Source of the DNA: a bacterium
GTDB lineage: Bacteria > Bacillota > Bacilli > Lactobacillales > Streptococcaceae
Direction of reading: 5' to 3'
NCBI GenBank assembly: GCA_905221065.1
Contig: CAJNBS010000013.1
Span: 1 to 52,139 of the forward strand
DNA: 52,139 nt
The notes under the pieces were generated by a model. That model searched no databases and was not told the DNA's origin. It saw nothing but the letters and a program-made list of their open reading frames with translations. The position numbers and the translations under genes are program-made. Shown one piece after another: positions 1 through 7,866 of this stretch; position 1 is the stretch's first letter; the number at the start of each line of letters is the position of its first letter.

Positions 1-4
1 AATT

Positions 5-46
5 AAAAAGCTAGAGTTCCACAATTGGAAATCTCTAGCTTTTTTG
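5..46. terminator. Bidirectional rho-independent terminator
   Basis: Arms AAAAAGCTAGAG and CTCTAGCTTTTTT form an 11-12 bp stem, with a further TTCC/GGAA pairing inside the loop. A-runs and T-runs flank it on both sides, so it can stop transcription from either direction. It could end the minus-strand defence operon or a gene to the left of the window. Confidence 0.8.
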
Positions 47-324
47 TGGTCGAGAACTATTTTGTCCCAGTCTCTTTATGTTCAAGTTCAAAGATTTTAT
101 TGACTTTCCGAAAAATAAGTATTTTCCAGAAAGTTTAACACTTGCCATTAGAATAGACATTTCTACATATTCCCATTATTACAGAAATTTTTTGAAGTAA
201 TAATGTTATAAATTTGCTATACAAACAAATCTAATTCTCATTATGTTTCACATCTCTAATATTACGGAATTATTTTTGTGCTTATAACATCTTATAGATT
301 TTGAATTAATTATTTAAAACAAAC
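47..324. other. AT-rich intergenic stretch
   Basis: No convincing reading frame or RNA gene is visible between the terminator and the end of the HNH gene. It is simply very AT-rich. There is no tRNA-like or repeat-like segment that I can recognise. Confidence 0.5.
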
Positions 325-1329
325 TCAGTTATTTATTTCGCTGTGAATTTTAATTGCAATTCTTCTTGAGAATTTCGAGTCGTACATGGATTCTAATATT
401 TTCCTTCTAATATAACGAAACGATTCTTTTTCGATCATCGGGTCATTAAGATAGTCATTTATTACATCATTAACTATTTTTAATACGGAACTAAGTTTCA
501 TATCTCTTTTCACTTTTGTCCTACTTTGTTTTTGAACAGCCACAATTAAATCTTCTAACATTGTTTTAATATCTGGATGTTTTAATCGTTCTTTCAAATC
601 CATCAAATTAATATAATTTCTATACTCATTAGGTAGATTAGTATCTATAATTTCTAACTCAGTTAGTGTCTTTAACGTAATAGGAATATTTTCAATAGGA
701 AATTCAACCTGGGAAGGATGGACTACCGGCAATTGAGGTAAATTAGTTTTTTTAAAATATCTATTACAGATCGCGCACATTGAAATTAAATTTTCATGCT
801 TAAGACAAAGAATAGGAAAGTATTGTTTGTTTAAAAAATGATCTAAATCCCTACTGCCAATATTTATTCTTTGTTGACAAACAGAACAATGAGTATGATA
901 CGTTCCTCGAGAAAAATATTCTTTAATATTTCCAAATGCTAAGTCATAGCTATTTTTTAATTTTTTACTACCTTCGCCAAATACATAGGTATATATTTCT
1001 TTATAACTAAAATAAGAATCTTCTTTAAATTGTTCATAAAAAATAGCTATGTTTTTTACACTATCTGGTATAGTACAATTCCTATCTAATCTAAAATAAT
1101 TAAAATAATTAGATTTAAAGAATTTATCTTGTATAATAATATCTGCTTTTATATTGCTATCTAATAAATAATCAATTATTTTTCTTATCGTAGGGACTTC
1201 ATCATATACAAATTTTAAATTATCACAATCAGTATTTAGAATTACAGATTTATCTTTTCCATTATTACTCTCTTCAAGCAGTCTACTAATGTCTGCTGTA
1301 AATGATGTTAATTTATATTTTCTACTCAT
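325..1329 (-). CDS. HNH endonuclease, second gene of a Septu-like (PtuB-like) pair
   Basis: This is a protein of about 334 residues with an HNH zinc-finger nuclease core in its middle: CSVC at about 148-151, DLDHF at about 161-165 with the presumed catalytic D-H pair, and CAICN at about 185-189. The pattern fits HNH nucleases that partner SMC-like ATPases, as PtuB does in Septu. About 140 residues precede the HNH core and about 140 follow it, much longer than the compact PtuB I know, and I do not recognise those flanks. The chosen start is the ATG at 1329, five bases after AGGAGG; a GTG two codons upstream sits on top of that site. The gene overlaps the ATPase stop codon by 8 bases (ATGAGTAG), so the two are translationally coupled. 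The role as the DNA-cutting effector of an anti-phage system is inferred. Confidence 0.8.
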   Translation of the reverse strand: MSRKYKLTSFTADISRLLEESNNGKDKSVILNTDCDNLKFVYDEVPTIRKIIDYLLDSNIKADIIIQDKFFKSNYFNYFRLDRNCTIPDSVKNIAIFYEQFKEDSYFSYKEIYTYVFGEGSKKLKNSYDLAFGNIKEYFSRGTYHTHCSVCQQRINIGSRDLDHFLNKQYFPILCLKHENLISMCAICNRYFKKTNLPQLPVVHPSQVEFPIENIPITLKTLTELEIIDTNLPNEYRNYINLMDLKERLKHPDIKTMLEDLIVAVQKQSRTKVKRDMKLSSVLKIVNDVINDYLNDPMIEKESFRYIRRKILESMYDSKFSRRIAIKIHSEINN

Positions 1330-3151
1330 ATTCACCTCCTTTTTCTATTATCTCTTCGTAACGAGAAATGTTTTCTTCTGTTAATATGTGATCTAAGAGT
1401 TTATTCTGAATTGTCCCATAAGCTATCTTGTCAATTTTATCTATTGCTTCCAATAAATTAGTTTTTGAAAGTCTTTCTATATTCCTTACTTCTTGTTGGA
1501 TAAATTGATTATCTGAATAGTCAACATCAAAAATATATTTTAAAATACTATCAATACTACCAGCAAATGTTTCTTCCTTTACACGTCTAACACTATTTCC
1601 CTTATTATTTGCATCTAAATAAAAAATTTGATCCTTGGAAAACATACCTACAATAAGTGGAGACTGACTTGCGATTATAAAGTGGCAATTTAAATTTGAG
1701 AAACATTTTCTAAGTATGTAATAATATTGATTTATCCATTTAGGATTTAAATGAATTTCTGGTTCATCAATTAAAATAAGTGAATCATTCTCAATATACA
1801 AACTTATCTCCATAATACGAAGAAATATTGAGAACTCACCTGAACTTAGTTGAGATATTGAAGTATATCTATTACTTTTTAAAATTACTAAGTCATCAAT
1901 TAAAAAATTATTAGTTTTTTCAAGAATATCAAAATCTAAATTCATTAGAGTTTTGTAATCTTCCTTAAAATTAGATTGATAAAATTTTTCTATGTCATTT
2001 ACTGAAAGTAACTTTTTATAATAATCATCATATTTAACTTCTTTACCGTGATTTGATTTTATATTTTTATATAGCTCTTTCAAATAAACTAAAACTAAAA
2101 AAATATTAAACGATTCTGGTTGTTCAAATTTTAAAAAATAATTATTTAAATCATGGTATATAAAATACGACTTTCCTTTATCCTCTAATTTTTTAAATTC
2201 GCCTAATATCTCAAACATTTTTTTTCTTATTTCTGCCAAGTAATAAATTCGTTCTATGATATCTTCGTATGAATAAAAATGTCCACTATCAAAATAATTT
2301 GCATTTGCAATAAATCTTTCAAAATTATTACTCATTTTTTCATAATAATCTTCAGTTTTTATTTTATCATCTGCAAACCGTGGTATAAATTCCGTGTTTA
2401 GATAATTAATCACTAATTTTTCATGTTCTTCTGTACTTATTTCTACTTCAAATAATCTATATATTTCCTCAAATAATTCATTCCTTTTATACATTAATTC
2501 CCAAAAGGATTTTAATAATATCTGTTCACTCTGCTCGGTATAAGAAATTCTTTCATGAACTTTTCTATAAACATCGTTATTATATGATGAAATTGCATCT
2601 GAAAAAAGTTTTCGAATCTTTGCTTGATTTATTGATTCAATAAGGAATAATTTATTAGAACTATCTAACTCAAGTAAATTCGACACCGCTTTTTCTACAT
2701 TATCAAAGTGTCTATCATTTTTAATAATGCATTTATAATACGAGCTACACGCTAATGAAACTATTTTATCATGAGTATGGATAGGATAAATAACTTCCGT
2801 ATTCTTCTGAGCCGTTCCTTCTTCTACTTTCTTTTCATTTTTCTTAGATTTGATTTTAAAAAATACCCTGCTACTTTCCCTCAAAGTCTTATTGCTAATT
2901 CTATCAAATGGCGAATAAGTAGATAGAATTATCTTTTTTAAAGAACCTTCTTCAAGTTCAACTGATGAGGGCTCCTTTTGGTCATATTCCTCAGAAAATT
3001 TACCTAATAATACTTCAAAAAAAGTACTTTTACCAGACCCATTATTTCCTAGTATCAAACTATATGTATTATTATCTTCTTCTGAATTACTGTTAAACTC
3101 AAATTTAAAGTTTTTATCTGCAAAAACATACTCAACTTTACTTATTCTCAC
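1322..3151 (-). CDS. SMC/ABC-like AAA ATPase, first gene of a Septu-like (PtuA-like) pair
   Basis: This 609-residue ATPase has Walker A GNNGSGKS at 35-42, an ABC-type signature (QLSSGEFS), Walker B with the following loop (LILIDEPEIHLNP, about 460) and a switch-like segment IIASQSP. A long helical middle region of about 350 residues separates the two ATPase halves, as in OLD/RecF/SMC-like AAA_15/AAA_21 proteins. The start is GTG, with GGAG six bases upstream. It is the first gene of a two-gene operon with the HNH nuclease. In Septu, PtuA acts as nucleotide sensor and scaffold and PtuB cuts DNA; I infer the same split here. Related ATPase-HNH pairs also occur in retrons, but no reverse transcriptase is present. 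Both genes appear intact, unlike most of their neighbours. Confidence 0.82.
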   Translation of the reverse strand: MRISKVEYVFADKNFKFEFNSNSEEDNNTYSLILGNNGSGKSTFFEVLLGKFSEEYDQKEPSSVELEEGSLKKIILSTYSPFDRISNKTLRESSRVFFKIKSKKNEKKVEEGTAQKNTEVIYPIHTHDKIVSLACSSYYKCIIKNDRHFDNVEKAVSNLLELDSSNKLFLIESINQAKIRKLFSDAISSYNNDVYRKVHERISYTEQSEQILLKSFWELMYKRNELFEEIYRLFEVEISTEEHEKLVINYLNTEFIPRFADDKIKTEDYYEKMSNNFERFIANANYFDSGHFYSYEDIIERIYYLAEIRKKMFEILGEFKKLEDKGKSYFIYHDLNNYFLKFEQPESFNIFLVLVYLKELYKNIKSNHGKEVKYDDYYKKLLSVNDIEKFYQSNFKEDYKTLMNLDFDILEKTNNFLIDDLVILKSNRYTSISQLSSGEFSIFLRIMEISLYIENDSLILIDEPEIHLNPKWINQYYYILRKCFSNLNCHFIIASQSPLIVGMFSKDQIFYLDANNKGNSVRRVKEETFAGSIDSILKYIFDVDYSDNQFIQQEVRNIERLSKTNLLEAIDKIDKIAYGTIQNKLLDHILTEENISRYEEIIEKGGEYE

Positions 3152-3266
3152 GATTCACTCCGTTCTATTATTTATAAGTTATAACTCCAAATAATTTAAT
3201 AGTTATCTAACAATCTTTTCTACACTTAACAAAACTAAATGAAAAAGTAATTTTAAAAAGAAATCT

Positions 3267-3290
3267 AATATCATCTTGATATTTTTATTT
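3267..3290. terminator. Small hairpin, weak terminator
   Basis: AATATC and GATATT form a 6-bp stem with a 5-nt loop, followed by a T-rich run on the plus strand and a looser T-rich run on the minus strand. It lies just after the hsdR remnant and about 120 bp upstream of the ATPase gene. Short stem, so low confidence. Confidence 0.35.
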
Positions 3291-3657
3291 TTACTTAAAT
3301 CTTAATTTCATTTCCTGCATCCATTGAGAAAGAACTTTATTCAATTCCATGTTGAGTTTAAGTTTGCTTCCGGCAAATTGATTTGTTGCCTTAGTCGCAT
3401 CAAGTGTTTTTACGATATCTTCCCTGAATGGAATTTCTTCTGGCTTTTTCAAGTCATAAGATTTCAGTGATTTAGCAAGTAGTAGACTATCTAGTCCCCA
3501 CTCTGTCGCAAATTCTTTGACAATATTCATTTGTCTATTTTCCTGCCATGCATTGAAGGCTGTGTCAAAGTTTGTATCTGCAGATAAATGCCATGGACCC
3601 ACGTAATTCATTTGCACCATTCCATAAACGAGCTTTAATTTCTTCTGATGTAATCAT
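3291..3657 (-). pseudogene. Remnant of a type I restriction locus: start of hsdM joined to end of hsdR
   Basis: At 3657 an ATG with a good site (AAAGGGGAG) opens a 30-codon frame beginning MITSEEIKARLWNGANELRG, which reads like the N-terminus of type I methyltransferase subunit HsdM. It stops at 3565. Overlapping in another frame, from about 3590 to 3291, is a stretch with EFATEWGLD, SYDLKKPEEIPF and KATNQFAGSKLK ending in RFK, which reads like the C-terminal end of HsdR. The join is out of frame and the whole middle of the locus (rest of hsdM, hsdS, most of hsdR) is missing. The simplest reading is a large internal deletion. The family calls come from remembered sequence patterns. Confidence 0.72.
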
Positions 3658-3679
3658 TTAACTCCCCTTTTAACGCCTT

Positions 3680-3766
3680 TCAAATAATCAGATTGCTAAA
3701 TTGCTCATTATTTGAAACCGCAACCATTGGCTTTGTATTAGGCCAAACTCCAAATATACTATCCAT
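3680..3766 (-). CDS. Possible 28-residue peptide upstream of the hsdM remnant
   Basis: ATG at 3766 opens a 28-codon frame (MDSIFGVWPNTKP...). I see no clear ribosome site and no homology that I recognise. It lies 22 bases before the hsdM start. It may be a leader, a fragment of a deleted gene, or chance. Confidence 0.2.
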   Translation of the reverse strand: MDSIFGVWPNTKPMVAVSNNEQFSNLII

Positions 3767-3783
3767 AAAATTATATCATAAAA

Positions 3784-4116
3784 TTAGAGCTTTTGTCTGC
3801 TGTTGTTATAAAGAGAAGAGTTTAAATATTTAAAAAATCTTATTGAGTAATTATCTAGAATTTTTATTTCGAACCAAAAATAATGATCTTTACCATCTTT
3901 CGTTTTCTCTTTATTTAAGACAAAAAAATTTTTTTGGTTAATTGCTATAGTTCTTAATATATCATTAATTAAAAAAGTTAAGGAAGTATTCATCGAAGAA
4001 TATTTTTGAAAGTCCTCTACAAATCTAAAAAAATCGTCTGAGAAATAGTCCATCTGCAATTTATTTTCATAATATTCTTTTCTATATGTTTTCATTTTGT
4101 TTGATTGACTAATCAT
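3784..4116 (-). CDS. Unknown 110-residue protein downstream of the broken immA-like gene
   Basis: The frame is rich in aromatic and charged residues (for example DYFSDDFFRFVEDF and YFWFEIKI) with no signal peptide or membrane segment. I do not recognise the family. It begins 7 bases after the end of the broken ImmA-like frame, with AAAGGA close upstream of ATG 4116; a later ATG at codon 8 (MKTYRK) is the alternative start. The position suggests it was co-expressed with the immA-like gene as its third or accessory gene. It may itself be a truncated remnant. Confidence 0.45.
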   Translation of the reverse strand: MISQSNKMKTYRKEYYENKLQMDYFSDDFFRFVEDFQKYSSMNTSLTFLINDILRTIAINQKNFFVLNKEKTKDGKDHYFWFEIKILDNYSIRFFKYLNSSLYNNSRQKL

Positions 4117-4123
4117 TTTCCTT

Positions 4124-4944
4124 TCATTGCATTAATAGTAATTGTAATTGTAATTCTGCTTTCTTTCTCGCTTCTTGATCTGATATTTTTGTACTATCCC
4201 ACGCATATGCTACTGATTTTCCTTTGTTATAAATTAACCAAATTTTTAAATTATCAATACTTTCTCTTAGTTCTTTCCAATTATTCTGGTCAACTAACTC
4301 TGGCAGTTCCTGACTTGAAACAAATCCGTGTACAAAAATACGATTTTGGATCTGAACCTTTAGAGAAGCATTATATTGATTGAAGAATTTTTCATATCCA
4401 TATAGTCATTAACAGCATGTTTAATTTTATCTTCCCCATTTGGGAAATACATTCGTAATAAATCTATTAAACGATAGTATAAAGCTTATTTTGAAACCTC
4501 TAAACTTTCTTGTACTCCCTGAAAACTATCACAACTATAATAGACTTTAGATAATAAGACAATATCTGGCATTAACACTAAAGCAGAAAAAATATTTGCC
4601 CCACGTTCTAGTAAACTTTCTTGATTGTCGACAGATTCTGTAAAACATGTACCGTTATGGTCAAGAACAAAATGGCCTAATTCATGACATAGGGTAAAAT
4701 TCTGCTTAACTTTTGGGTTATCCTTCTCATAAGAAAAACTAATCCCATACTCATCAATTATAGTTAAACCTTCAATCTTGTGGTTCGTAAAGTGGTGACT
4801 AATTACTTGAATTGTATTCATCTTTACACAATGCTGAAAAAATGAATTAAATTGATAGTTTAATAGAGAAATATTATTGTCTTTCATGTACTGATATAAT
4901 CGTTGTTTTGTAGTTTTACTTACTCTTGTATACAATTTGTCCAA
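4124..4944 (-). pseudogene. ImmA/IrrE-family metallopeptidase, broken by a nonsense codon and a frameshift
   Basis: The first 152 codons encode an ImmA/IrrE-type zinc protease domain with the motif CHELGHFVLDH at about 87-97; its HELGH is the metal and catalytic site. The frame stops at TAA (4486-4488), but the same frame continues with ALYYRLIDLLRMYF, as expected for the next helix of such proteins. About 32 codons later it must shift, near an AAAAAT run at about 4385, to continue through NRIFVHGFVSSQ to a final TGA at 4124-4126. The restored protein would be about 270 residues. ImmA proteases cleave XRE repressors of integrative elements and stress regulons. The start at 4944 has no strong site; a GGGGG run lies about 12 bases upstream. 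The N-terminal 152-residue product could still fold, so loss of function is likely but not certain. Confidence 0.75.
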
Positions 4945-4999
4945 TAAATAACACCCCCTTAAGTTCAGGTTACCAAGCTAAACCAAATAGGTTGAGTTT

Positions 5000-5030
5000 A
5001 TTGTATAAAAAAAGTAGACAATTGTCTACT
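5000..5030 (-). promoter_or_regulatory. Promoter of the immA-like gene with an 18-bp perfect palindrome
   Basis: AGTAGACAATTGTCTACT at 5013-5030 is a perfect palindrome. On the minus strand it contains the probable -35 (TAGACA, 5023-5028). A 17-bp spacer leads to -10 TACAAT (5000-5005). A dimeric repressor bound at the palindrome would block this promoter. The binding protein is unknown; the XRE protein at 6653-7009 is one candidate, but its own presumed operator looks different. Confidence 0.6.
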
Positions 5031-5051
5031 GAATTTATCCGTATAATTATA

Positions 5052-6469
5052 TCATTCATTGAGCATAGGATTATATAAAATTGAAAAGGCTTCATTTGAA
5101 ATTTCTTTATATGGAGCCGGAACTCTAGTAAATGTTTCTAATGTAGTCATTCCCATATAGGAAAGTTTTAGTTCAAATAAATTTACATCTCTTAATTCTT
5201 TTAAATGTTCCTCAACTGATGAAGGATATCGTAGAAACAGATCTACTTGTTGCAAAAAGTTTTTTGTAGCTCTTTCATCAAGTAAAGGCATAAGTGTTTT
5301 ATATAAATAATTTAGTGTTACCCAAGCTTTTCTCAGTTTATTTCCAAAAATTATTTGAATCAATGGTGGAGTATATTCTGTTTTTAAATTCTGACTTTTC
5401 CAATATGATTCTAAAAAAGGGTATAATTCCCACTTTGTAATTTTTGTTCTACCCTCTGTAAAATCGAACTCCAAATCCCAATTAGGATTGAAATCAGGAT
5501 CCATAAAACCCGGAAGAACAGGTCTGCCATGTGCCGCTGCATTTCTCAAAACAGATAAATCACTAAAAAATTTTAATGAGCTATTTAATATTTCAAGTTG
5601 TTCATTGTTGAATTGTTCCTTAATATTCGCATACCAATAGCTTGTAAATTCTTTTAATTCAAACAAATCTAACTGTTCCAAAAAGTCCTCTAGGGGACAA
5701 AAATCACTATTCACATAATCAAAGAAGTCCGATGCTCTTCGAAAAATTTTTTCTTTCCTTGCTTTTTCAAAAATTTTGTTTCCTTTCTTTTCCCTCCATA
5801 ATTCAAATGTTGAAATAACAGACCCATTAATTCCATCTCGAATTGACATTCTGCTTAAAAATTGCTTGATGGCATTTTCGACCTGAAGTACCCATTCCAT
5901 TAAATAAGCTCTAAATTTTTGATCTACTTTATCAACAGCAATTATCAACTTAGGATCTAACTTAAGATCCTCAATACTAATTTCATAGTTAGCTTGATGG
6001 GTTTTTAGTAAAAATGAGAGAACCTCTTGACTTAAAAAATACCGTCAATTAAGTAATTTAACATTCTCGGTTGAAATCCAATATTCTGAAGATATTCATA
6101 TTTTTGATAACTATTTAAATTATCAATTTCTGTCGTTCCAAAATTATACCTGTTAAATTGATCAATGACACGCAGCACATAATTTTCATTCGGAAAATCC
6201 CTTTTAAAATACTCAACTTTACCATCAAAGACAATATTTGTTAATTCAAAGATTCTCCCCTGTCTTCTTAAACCATCCGTTGATTGTAGTTCAAAAGAAA
6301 CGTCTTTAGAATATTTGATGTAGCTATCTCCATTCGATTCAACAATCATCCCCGTTTTTATCAAAAATGGAATATCTTCAAAATCGCCCCTCTGATTAAA
6401 TGAGTCTGTACGAATAATACCATAATTATTATGGATTTCTGTCACAATTCCTTTACCTGTTTTCTTCAC
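5052..6469 (-). pseudogene. Cold-shock-like domain + Abi_2-type abortive infection protein, split by a frameshift at a T6 run
   Basis: The first frame starts at GTG 6469 (AGGAGG six bases upstream). It has an OB-fold/cold-shock-like N-terminus (GKGIVTEIHNNYGIIRTD ... KDVSFE) and stops at 6032 just after a run of six T (minus strand, 6037-6042). Reading one base back, or adding one T, continues without a stop from LSQEVLSFLLK to 5052. The second part has Abi_2 (AbiD/AbiF-like) features: KVDQKFRAYLMEWVLQVENAIK near its start, LSVLRNAAAHGRP about midway. Restored length is about 472 residues. Only a TTG at 5948 could start the second half alone. Either this is a frameshift mutation, a phase-variable gene switched by T6/T7, or a -1 frameshift site (TTT before TAA). 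Abi proteins sacrifice phage-infected cells; that role here is inferred. Confidence 0.68.
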
Positions 6470-6612
6470 ATTCAACCTCCTGTAATGCAAATTTATTAGT
6501 TAAAACTTTATATCTACCAACTCATCTATAATTATTTCAAAGGCAGACTCAACATAACTTAGTTCTCCACTTTTAATAGTTTTAATATTTAATCAAAGTT
6601 CCAAGTTATTTA

Positions 6613-6648
6613 GTTGATTGAACTTTAGTCAGACATAGTCCAATCAAC
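6613..6648. other. Intergenic hairpin after the XRE gene
   Basis: GTTGATTG (6613-6620) pairs with CAATCAAC (6641-6648). One mismatch inward, ACT and AGT pair further. There is no T-run, so it may be an RNA processing or attenuation hairpin, or a protein-binding dyad, between the XRE gene and the cold-shock/Abi gene. Confidence 0.4.
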
Positions 6649-6652
6649 ATTT

Positions 6653-7009
6653 CTATGATACACATGGTACACTAGTGCCCTTTATTAAAAACTTTCTTTC
6701 TAACATAAATTCAATTAATTCTTTTTTAAAGATTTCTTTTTCCTCATCAGTCAACCCTTTTGAGTTCATACGAAAAAGTAACTCAATATTACCTAATTCA
6801 TCATCTGTATTATCTGAGTTTCCAACTAGATAATCAACGGGCACATTTAAAACTTGTGCAATTTTAACAAGATTTTCTTGTGTTGGTTTTTTAGCTCCAC
6901 GTTCCCATGAAGCGTACGCAGGTTGCGAAATTCCTAGTTTTTCAGCAACTTCAACTTGAGTAAAGTTTGCCTTTTTTCTTAGTTTTTTCAAGCGTTCCGA
7001 AAATTCCAT
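6653..7009 (-). CDS. XRE-family (Cro/CI-type) transcriptional repressor
   Basis: This 118-residue protein has an N-terminal helix-turn-helix (residues about 5-60: FTQVEVAEKLGISQPAYASWERG ... NVPVDYLVG), typical of XRE regulators. A short acidic linker and a C-terminal helix (TDEEKEIFKKELIEFML), probably for dimerisation, follow. It sits at a divergent switch: its promoter overlaps a plus-strand promoter and an inverted repeat (7052-7101), so it very likely represses itself and the divergent transcript. The cold-shock/Abi gene lies about 180 bp downstream on the same strand. Such repressors control integrative elements, often with an ImmA protease, which is present here but broken. Confidence 0.85.
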   Translation of the reverse strand: MEFSERLKKLRKKANFTQVEVAEKLGISQPAYASWERGAKKPTQENLVKIAQVLNVPVDYLVGNSDNTDDELGNIELLFRMNSKGLTDEEKEIFKKELIEFMLERKFLIKGTSVPCVS

Positions 7010-7051
7010 TTTTAAGCCTCTAAAAATTTTTTAAATTTTTTCAAAAATCTC

Positions 7052-7101
7052 TTGACAAATATAACCATCAGTTACACAATGTAAATATAGCTGGTAGTTA
7101 T
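7052..7101. promoter_or_regulatory. Overlapping divergent promoters with inverted-repeat operator
   Basis: Plus strand: -35 TTGACA (7052-7057), 17-bp spacer, weak -10 CACAAT (7075-7080). Minus strand: -35 TTTACA (7080-7085), 16-bp spacer, -10 TATATT (7058-7063) for the XRE gene. Half-sites ATAACCATCAG (7061-7071) and CTGGTAGTTAT (7091-7101) form an inverted repeat matching at 9 of 11 positions. The layout is that of a repressor-controlled genetic switch. Promoter calls are by eye. Confidence 0.6.
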
Positions 7102-7562
7102 ATCGGTTTTAAAAATAATAATGCTAACTTCTAGCATCACGATCTTTGAAAATTAAATAAAAAGTGCGTCTGACAACTAGATGACTAATCATCAGAACAA
7201 CACTAAACTTCGTACCTTTGTTGTAAACGTTTTGGAAAGAAAAGTCAAGTCTCTTTATGGTTGAAGTGAAGATATAAAACATTTTTGTGGGCTTCCACGC
7301 ATTTCGGACTTTCGCACTTTTCCGAATAGTAAAGTGAACTGGCTTCGCCAAAGGGCGTAAGAGAATCTTAAGGGCAAGATTGTGACTACCTGATGAGATT
7401 GGCTGAGAAAGTGATGGTAATTCATGCAAAACACCTTACTAAACGTTGCCACCGTGAAGGAGAGTTCCTTCAACCAAATAACTTTTCTTTACTGCTGTCT
7501 ATCTACCTTGATAGACTCACTCTCAAGCTACTAAGTCTTCTTTTTTCTTAGTTGCTTTTTTA
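7087..7562 (+). ncRNA. Candidate non-coding transcript between the XRE switch and the small genes
   Basis: About 470 bases without a credible reading frame (the open frames seen lack ribosome sites and known families), less AT-rich than either side, with several hairpins (for example GTCTATC/GATAGAC near 7500). It is bounded by a plus-strand promoter at 7052-7080 and a terminator at 7527-7562. It could be a long leader for the next genes, a regulatory RNA, or a replication/transfer origin of the decayed element. The exact ends are estimates. Confidence 0.3.
7527..7562 (+). terminator. Rho-independent terminator
   Basis: GCTACTAAG (7527-7535) pairs with CTTAGTTGC (7547-7555) with one mismatch and is followed by six T. 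It lies just before the ribosome site of the next small gene, so it ends, or attenuates, the transcript from the divergent promoter. Confidence 0.6.
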
Positions 7563-7585
7563 CTTTTACAATAAAGGAGGAAACT

Positions 7586-7832
7586 ATGACAAACTTTTTT
7601 CGCACTACAATATAAAAGACTTTACGATAATTACACATTTACATATAGAATATTTAGTTCATCTGATAAGCTAACTTCACAGCTATACACTCAAGCTTTG
7701 AATGATTTAGATTCTTTAGCAAAGAAATCACTCATCACAGGATTTTCTCATGCTGAAGTGGAATTCTAAACTAGAATGTTTAAACGTAAACTCTCCATTC
7801 ACTACTACTCAAGAGTGAAGCAACTAGCTTAA
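7586..7832 (+). pseudogene. Small hypothetical protein of an integrative element, broken twice
   Basis: ATG 7586 follows a perfect AAAGGAGG (7573-7580) but stops after nine codons (MTNFFRTTI). Dropping one T from the T6 run at about 7595 restores a frame reading ALQYKRLYDNYTFTYRIF, then SQLYTQALNDLDSLAKKSL, ending with TAA after AEVEF. The same frame continues past that stop with TRMFKRKLSIHYYSRVKQ to TAA 7832. So the original was about 79 residues and carries one frameshift and one nonsense codon. The style resembles small unnamed genes seen on streptococcal integrative elements; I cannot name it. Codon-level coherence on both sides of the breaks is the main evidence. Confidence 0.55.
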
Positions 7833-7866
7833 CTCTTTTTATTTTACACTCAGAAAGGAAACACTT

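Noticed and set aside
4105..4383. Plus-strand 92-codon hydrophobic frame
   Set aside because: It is antisense to the restored ImmA-like reading frame; the hydrophobic look comes from the complement of AT-rich coding DNA.
7124..7473. Two minus-strand frames of 101 and 72 codons upstream of the XRE gene
   Set aside because: No ribosome site, no recognisable family, overlapping each other, and located where a plus-strand structured transcript is more likely.
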